In this document: positions 27,944 through 64,000 of the stretch, one piece after another
How the letters are laid out: each line of letters starts with the position of its first letter
Position numbering within the stretch: the first letter of the stretch is position 1
Translations under genes and position numbers: made by a program
The notes under the pieces: model-generated
Seen by the model: the letters and a program-made list of their open reading frames with translations, nothing else
Database searches by the model: none
What the model was told of the DNA's origin: nothing
Assembly (NCBI GenBank): GCA_035582835.1
Contig: JAYKAV010003079.1
Location: forward strand, 354,449-418,448
Direction: 5' to 3'
DNA: 64,000 bases
Source: Phoebastria nigripes
Lineage: Eukaryota > Chordata > Aves > Procellariiformes > Diomedeidae

Positions 27944-30900
27944 GCTTGGCTCTGGATGCAGCTTAGGAGACAGAAGGAATTAGCTGTGGGCTGCTCCTTG
28001 TCATAAGCAAATGTAACAGCAGAGGGTGCCAGTCAGCAACGGGCATTTTAAGGTGCTCACAGCTTTTAATGAAATTGGGATAGAAGCGGTTGCTTGGAAA
28101 TAGTAAAAATGTGGATGAGGGATGCAGAAAACGATTAGAAACACTGGCTGCTTCTCAGGCTCTGACAGTTCCTGTAACCGATGCAGCCGGCAAGGTTAGG
28201 GGACAGAGATCCTGACTGTAGTTTCCGTCCCAGCTTTGTCAGTGACTTTGCCCTCCAGCTCTGTCCAAGCGTCACGTTTCCCCTTGTGCTCTGGCAGAGC
28301 ACAGGGTGCAGAGCAGGCCAGCACAGCCTTGACCTTTGGCCAGCCAGAGTAACACCTCATTACCTGCCACGGCCCGGCTGCTGCAGCTGCTGCTGCGAGC
28401 AGGAACCTCAGCCCAAAATGTCCCTCTTTCTGGCAAAAAAAAAAAAAAATTGGGAATTTGCTAAAAAACAAACCCTTGCTATTATTGACTCTGTGTTGAC
28501 CCGGGGTCTCATGTACCATTCCATGAGTTAGCAAGGGTCAGGAGAAACCACATGTGAAAACAAGAAAATAAAGAGTAAAGATAAGGTCCAGTGCCACTGT
28601 AGCTCTTTTCTGTACTATGCCCAAAGCGCTGTAACAGATAAACCGGCAGCCAGTATAGAGCAATGGGAAATGGGAGGGAACAGTGCAGGACAGAGGATAT
28701 TGCATTCCCTTGCTGAGGTAAAACCTACCTGCTGGGGTTACTCCCAGCTGCCTCTGCCTGCCCCATAGAGCAGCATTATTCCACAGGAGTAACATTATAC
28801 CCATTCAGGTTGATTGTCCTTCACTTGTTTTTGTCCTTAACTTTAATGTCTTTCACGTCTAAATTCAAGTTGCACATTAGTACGATGATTTTGCCTTGCC
28901 CACCATGAATCAGCAGGGACCCATCCCCCTGCAGATTTCTTCCGCTTCCATCCCCCTGCAGATTTCTACCAGCACAAACTACAGAACTGATCACTGTCAG
29001 GAAATAGATTGGGTCTCTCAGGACATACAGACATCTTTCTTTTGATTACACGCATGGGGAGGGGGCAGGGAACAAGCAGATGGGATCAAAGTCCCCTCCC
29101 TAAAACAAAAGCAAGTCCCATTCCCCTTGTCTTAATCATGGCATCAGTAACTTTCTCCAGCTTCTCCCTTGCTGTTCAATACAGCTATGCCCAGCAGAGA
29201 GAAAGTACCTGGCATGGTGCTTCTGGTGATCACTGCCAGTTCCTGAGAGCAGAGCTATCTTTATTGGGTACCTCAAATATTTCCTGGCTTACAAAAGTTG
29301 TTGTCTTCCTGAGGTTGGTGCTCCAAAGATTCATGAGACACCTCTGGGCAACCACAGCTCTGAGCCAACAGATATTTATTTTTCATGAGTTCCAGTGTTT
29401 TCCTAGCACATATTTAACAAAACAGCCATGACCTGCTCAAAGGAGCTCTGAATTTGTTGTGCAGGTAGAACTAAGCCTAAAACAAGGAGCCAAGTAGATG
29501 CCAAAAGTTTGTACAGCAGGAGTCTGAGCACTGACTTTATTGTGCAGATAAATGCAGTTATACATAAACAAATGTAGTCTGTTGGCTGCTGCAGATATCC
29601 AATACACTAATTAAATGAGGGGGAAAACAAGTTAAATGGGTCAAGCTTTTATTATGATGGAGACTTAAAATATCCAAATGGTATGCTTTTGGGGAAAAAT
29701 GTGTTGGCTTTTATTATGTTATTTTAAGGATAGTTCAGCATGAAGAAGTAGAATCTTACTACATTTCTTACACAAATTTCTTTCTTTACTTATGTAATTT
29801 TGCTTATAGAAGAGCTGTAAAAATGCTAAGCAGTATAAACACTAAAACCAAAAAAGGTTGAGATAAAAAAGGGACAACTTTTCCTGTCACAGCTAAACAT
29901 TGTTATCAAATGGAAGTTAAGAAATAACTGATATCAGTATGCGAGTAATTAAAAGCATTTTTACAAAGAAGCCTACCAGACTGTCTTCTGCATGTACATA
30001 CAGAGCTGCACTAGTGTTCGTAGTGTTATCTCACTAGTAGCGTTATCTAATCCAACATAAGCATTTGGATGACATAAGAATGAAGAGTTTTTAATCTCTC
30101 CATTTATTTATTCCTGATTTCATGAGTGTTAAGCTTTAAAAGGAGACCTGAGTGAACTCCCTGAACCTTGGGATGATGCAGAATATCAGGTCTTGACTCA
30201 TCCTGTAGGTTTTTGACTCAAATATCTAGAAAACTCCAAGTTCTGTTTCTAGGATCTGGAAGTTGATTTCTCGTCTTTCCTCAGCCCTCTGCCTGCATTG
30301 GCTCTTAGCTACAACTTGCTTTCTCTTTTTCTCTTTTCCCCTTTCTGTTCTTTTAACCACAAGAAATACTCACTCCTCTCTCTTGAAATATGAATAATTA
30401 AATAGCACTCTCAAATTAAGGTCTTTAAAGGAAAATGTGAAGAAAAATAAGATAAGAAATCTGTTTTTTACAAAATTGTCCGCAAAAAAATCCTTAAAAT
30501 AATGACTAAACTTAAAGATCTCTGTAACTGTCTGAAAAGAGGAGACAACTGGAAATATTCATGTGAAGCCATGACACATTTTGCATGACCTTGAATTAAT
30601 TTTTTCCTTGCTACTTTCAAATTAATCATGTTACACACATGAGACTCCTCCTGGCACTTTGTTAACATCTGGATGCCCTTGTTATATTTTTTACCCAAAA
30701 GTCTGTATATTCTTTTGGACCAAATGATTTTTTTCCCTAGATAAGTTTCTATTCAGGTGAATTTTCATTGTTTCTGTCATTAATTTTTCCTTTCTTGCTA
30801 CAAGGAACACTTTGTTTAACTCCTACATAAATATAAGAGGAGTATTAATTACCAATAAACTTCTGCTAGTAGTGCCTGGAAAACATCAGGTGTCAAGGAA

Positions 30901-32775
30901 ATAAAAGCTGCAGCTTTCTTTGTTAAGAAAGATCAGTGGATAACAACACTGAACAACATATACGTAGGACTTACTGTCCTACTTTTTCTCTTCTCAGACT
31001 TAAATTAATATTCTGTGGCCTATCCTACAATGTCACATTATGGCGAGCTGTCTCTTCCTCTAGCTTGCTTAAGATCTCTTTTCCAATATAAACCAAATTT
31101 TGCTTCCTTCTGCTATCAGAAAGCCATTTTCAAATCAAACTCTGAGTGTATGAGCGCTGTCTTATATTTGAAAATATGCAAAAGTTATTTTGGACATGGG
31201 GACAGAAAAATATGCAAATACTGCAATAAATGAAGTTTATTCAAGCTATTATTTCTCCTTAGAAAATATCATTTGAGTTATTTGCATCCACTAGCATTAA
31301 AGCCGTGACTTTTTTGGAGTCAGGTTGGGATATGCCAGCTGTTTGCCTGATTGTTTAAATGTTCCAAATTCTAACATATTTTAAGAAGACAGTTTTAGCA
31401 GAAACACCCTCAGTGATTGCACTCTCTCAGATCCCACAAGAAAAGGCTGTTGGAGCAGGTTGCAGGTAGAGACATCCAGCAAAACTGGAGTTACAAAGCC
31501 TGTTTGATCCCAATAAGTTGCCTTTATTCTTGGTCATAGAGTATTGTGGAAGCCACTGTGTGGATCAAAGAGTTGATTAAGTAACAAAGATTTCCAGGAA
31601 AGAAAACTAACTTCCAACCAGTGCTGATGTTTACACTTCATGCAATGCACCTGAACAATTTTAAACAGATGAAAAGGAAAGGGAGAAAGACAGCCCAAAC
31701 ATCTGAATGTGATTGCCTGGAAAAGCATTGTGGTCTGTGCATAACTTCATCTTGTCAGAGATGATATGCTGCTTCTGGAAGCAGTTAAATTTAGAAAAGA
31801 AAGAAAATGCTTACTTAAATGCAAAAGCTTGTCCCAATGTTTTTAAACCATTTCTTTCAGGGCATTAAATAATGCTCAAATGTCCATTGAAGTCAAACTT
31901 CCACTGAACTAAATCAGTGCAGTCTGNGGGTACAAAATGATCCTGCTAAACTGAGCTCCTCACTGTATCACGTGTCAATTGTGACAGTTGTGTTGCATAT
32001 CCATAACAGTAAGAAACAGCAGCTACATTCACCACAGAGGCAACTGAGCTCTCATGTGCCTGCTGGCCATTTCCCAAACTTTCGGGATGTTTGTAATTCT
32101 TTGTCTTAACAACAACATTCACTCCCTTTGTGTTCCTCTTAGCAAGACAGGAAAGTTACCCTTTATCATTACTGGGAAAATGATACTTTTCCTCAGACAA
32201 CATTACTGTTTCTAGAATAGTCCATTGTCTGGTCTTCTCTTTACTAAGGCCAGCTGATTCTCTTACTCTTTCCTCTCTGCTATATTATACTTACACAGAT
32301 TCTTATATTAAATCCTTTCGTAATACTGTTTTCCCTATTAAGAGTTCCTGTAGTAACTACATGCATGCTACGTGGTTGGAGAGGGAGGAAGAAGCTGTTT
32401 GGTTTGCGCATATGCAAAGAAGTGGCCCTCTCTCTTTCATAAGATGTCATGGANGCTGCACAATAGTTTGACAGCAGCTGGTCCAGCTTTTCTGATAGAC
32501 TGGTGAGAACATTTGACTCAAGATCCTGCCACATAAATCCCCAAATGTTGACTATAACCTGCAAGAAAGAAGATATTTTCTTAAGCCTGTTCTAAACATC
32601 AGTAGTGAAATAAGCAACTCTAGTCTAAACTGAATTCTAGAATTTTGAAAAAATATTCTTTTCTGTCCTAACAGAATAAAGCTATACATATTTTTTTTTC
32701 AGTGGCTTATTAATAAACTGCATTGTGTTGAGGTAGGATTGAGCTGTACCATAACAATACCCGTATCATTAAATT
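27944..32775. other. Intergenic DNA, nothing coding recognised
   Basis: The region is GC-rich up to about 28,440 (CTG-rich near 28,378-28,400) and then AT-rich. A 20-bp direct duplication lies at 28921-28940 and 28948-28967. The open frames at 28181-28534 and 29009-29431 show no recognisable protein and no splice-flanked exon. Confidence 0.5.
28921..28967 (+). repeat. 20-bp direct duplication, 27-bp period
   Basis: ccatccccctgcagatttct occurs at 28921-28940 and again, identical, at 28948-28967. Confidence 0.95.
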
Positions 32776-33413
32776 ATCTGCTGATACCACCTTGACAGGC
32801 TTGAGAGGAGGGCCCGTGCAAACCTCATGAAGTTCAGCAAGGCCAAGTGCAAGGTCCTGCCTGTGGGTTGGGGCAATCCCAAGCACAAATACAGGCTGGG
32901 CGGAGAATGGATTGAGAGTAGCCCTGAGGAGAAGGACTTNGGGNTGTTAGTTGATGAGAAGCTCAACATGACCGGGCAATGTGTGCTTGCAGCCCAGAAA
33001 GCCAACCGTACCCCGGGCTGCATCAAAAGAAGTGTGACCAGCAGGTCGAGGGAGGTGATTCTCCCCCTCTGCTCCGCTCTGGTGAGACCCCACCTGGAGT
33101 ACTGCGTCCAGCTCTGGGGTCCCCAACACAAGAAGGACATGGACGTGTTGGAGTGAGTCCAGAGGAGGGCCACGAAGATGATCAGATATAAGGAAGAAAT
33201 TCTTCACTATGAGGGTGGTGAGGCACTGGAACAGGTTGCCCAGAGAAGTTGTGGATGCTCCATCCCTAGAAGTGTTCAAGGCCAGGTTGGATGGGGCTTT
33301 GAGCAACCTGGTCTAGTGGAAGGTGTCCCTGCCCATGGCAGGGGGGTTGGAACTAGATGATCTTTAAGGTCCCTTCCAACCCAAACCGTTTTATGATTCT
33401 ATGATTCTATGAA
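32776..33413 (+). mobile_element. CR1 LINE 3' fragment with internal deletion
   Basis: The fragment covers the end of ORF2 ([15 protein letters not shown], then the [20 protein letters not shown] region) and the 3' UTR, ending in ttctatgattctatga, the avian CR1 octamer tail. At about 33,180-33,190 the sequence jumps from the region after [16 protein letters not shown] straight to the agatataaggaagaaattctt of the 3' UTR, skipping the section the CR1 copy at 48.4-49.2 kb still has ([20 protein letters not shown]). Two ambiguous bases (32940, 32944) fall inside. Confidence 0.92.
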
Positions 33414-34339
33414 GAAATCCTCCCTGGAGTCAAATTAGGCATGCATCCATTCACCTTACTTTACTTCTCATCCGTATATAGTTGTAGATTGGATTTTGCT
33501 GGGTAGAAAAGGAACCAGAGACATGAAAAGAGAATCAGCTAACTTCCTGGTCTCCCTTTTTAATTACATTTGTAGGGAAGATAAATCATCCATGGATTCA
33601 AATGAATGTACAAGTGTAATTCCACTCATGGTATTCAATTGCACTTCAACAAAATAGCAAAATGCATATTAGAAATGTTCAAATCTCGTGTGCATCACAG
33701 TGGCTATATATGGTACATGAGAACAATAATACTGAAACATCACAAAGTACATCGTAGGCTAGACAGGATAGCTTTCACTTGAATTTAATGAGGCAGTAAT
33801 CATAATGAAAGACAAATTAAATCACAGCTTACTGAAATTCTCCATTCTGAAAAGAGTATTAATGCCACAATGAGTTTCTGAGTTGCAGCTAACTGCTTGA
33901 GATGATACAGCATGCTCCACTGGTTGATTCTAAAAATGGTAGAAAAAGGCTAAAGCCACTTCATACTGTCAAACATATACCAATGGCAAAAGAAAATTAC
34001 TTTCAGACATAGATACTCTGTTAACTCTCAAATGGTACAGTACTTCATTTGTAGCAACAGCAAGACTGAGGCATTGAAAAGTTACAGATCCAGAACTAAA
34101 GACTTTACTCGTGTAAGTAAGCTCATTCACCTAAATGAGNACTGTTGGGGTTGAGGCTAGAACTCTATCAGTATAATACTAGAAAAATATATTTAAATTA
34201 CTTCACAATAATGAATTGAGTGAGAAACCTAATCCCAACNGGACTAAGATTTCCTTTCATAAAGATTAATAATATTGCATCACTAATGATGATTTTGTAT
34301 TCAAAATTATTTCATGCCAGCACAAAATCTTTGGAGGGG
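33414..34339. other. Intergenic DNA between CR1 and SLC17A8
   Basis: The DNA is AT-rich with no recognised feature. It may include distal SLC17A8 3' UTR if the 34362 polyadenylation signal is not the one used. Confidence 0.5.
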
Positions 34340-35038
34340 GAGAAATCTCACAAGTATCCATTTTATTGCCTTATCCAGACTCNGTGGGCTATGCATATAA
34401 AGCAGACTGTCAATCAATTTGAAGGAACTGTTGAAGCAATACAGTGCCATCTCCGCTACATGTTCCTCTGCCTGTTGTTGAGTGACCGTTAGTAATTAAT
34501 TATAGCCTACTGCCATAAAACTGCTTTTCTTTCAGCATGAGCTTGCAGTTTGACATGGGTTAAGCAGCTCAAATGCCAACCTACAGGAATCCTAGAAAGG
34601 CAAAGCAGGGCCACTCAGGGCAGACTTTCATGCCACTGGAGCCCCAGTAATTACATATATCACTGTGGATCCACCATCTGATATGACCTTGTCCTTCCTC
34701 TGTTCAGGTGAGAAGATGAGGGCACTCCTTACTCCTGCAGTCATAGGCTTGCACCAGGCAGGAGCCCTGCCAGGGCTGGTCATCTCCTAACGGGTGCAGG
34801 AGCTCCTCCCAAGGGGATACGATGGCTGAGCAAGGATTTAGTATCACTTCTCCCCATCCCATTGTTGTTAGCCCTCTTCCATACTATTAGAAGGGAACTA
34901 CCACCCCTTGTATCTAGCCACATGGCCAGATGTTACACAATTGAATAAGAAAATAAATATGGATACCAGATGATTTGGGGCAGCTAGGCAGAAGGGGGGA
35001 TGGGAGTAGCTGCTATACAAACCTTACAATTTCAAGTA
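34340..35038 (-). other. SLC17A8: SLC17A8 3' UTR, with candidate polyadenylation signal at 34362-34367
   Basis: The region downstream of the TAA on the minus strand should be 3' UTR. The first AATAAA read in the gene's direction is at 34362-34367 (tttatt on the plus strand), which would give a 3' UTR of about 0.7 kb. No earlier AATAAA or ATTAAA was found. The UTR may be longer, as the human mRNA has a long one. The end is inferred only from the hexamer. Confidence 0.35.
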
Positions 35039-63872
<28,834 letters not shown>

Positions 63873-64000
63873 TTTGTCTTTCTTCGTCAGTAAATCCCTT
63901 ACATTAACAAGCATTCACTTCTGCTGTCATATTTCCCGATGCCAGACTCGGGAGCCTCTGCCGGTCCCCTCAGTGACCTCTGCAATAACAACCAGTTGCT
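63873..64000 (-). promoter_or_regulatory. SLC17A8: SLC17A8 5' UTR and start context
   Basis: The 128 bases upstream of the ATG should be 5' UTR or proximal promoter. The start has A at -3. I see no TATA box and no upstream ATG that clearly competes. The transcription start cannot be placed, and most of the promoter lies beyond the window edge. Confidence 0.4.

Noticed and set aside
27616..27966. A 116-codon open frame rich in Gly and Trp
   Set aside because: It is created by the G-rich minisatellite; overlapping frames are also open on both strands.

Overview
The window is vertebrate nuclear DNA, almost certainly from a bird. It carries several CR1 LINE fragments, two of which end in the ATTCTATG-type octamer repeats typical of avian CR1. 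I saw no Alu or L1 sequence. The one protein-coding gene recognised has short exons, consensus splice sites and fairly compact introns. Single ambiguous bases (n) are scattered through the window and suggest a draft assembly.

The gene is a complete SLC17A8, encoding the vesicular glutamate transporter VGLUT3, on the minus strand. Twelve coding exons run from the ATG at 63872 down to the TAA at 35039. Joined, they give 1,764 nt, or 587 codons plus stop, close to the 589 residues of human VGLUT3. Every junction has GT/AG ends and the reading frame is kept across all eleven introns. Exon 1 lies about 130 bases from the right edge of the window, so most of the promoter and probably part of the 5' UTR lie outside.

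Layout. 1-24,340: intergenic DNA with no recognisable exon, holding a GC-rich repetitive patch near 19.6-20.4 kb. 24,345-26,970: a 2.6 kb defective CR1 (plus strand). 27.6-28.4 kb: G-rich DNA with a 31-bp minisatellite. 32,776-33,413: a second CR1 fragment with an internal deletion. 34.3-63.9 kb: SLC17A8. Its introns hold a CR1 with an open reverse-transcriptase segment (intron 8, same strand as the gene), a CR1 3' end (intron 3, opposite strand), a small old CR1 remnant, a GC-rich patch and a perfect 15-bp hairpin (all in intron 1).

Functionally the window is one neuronal or sensory transporter gene plus retrotransposon debris. VGLUT3 loads glutamate into synaptic vesicles, and in mammals it is essential in inner hair cells and is used by some cholinergic and serotonergic neurons. 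I found no convincing new gene system, non-coding RNA gene, ERV with coding capacity or CRISPR-like array. The best leads are the conditions for skipping exon 8, the fairly fresh CR1 RT in intron 8, and the unexplained GC-rich patches.
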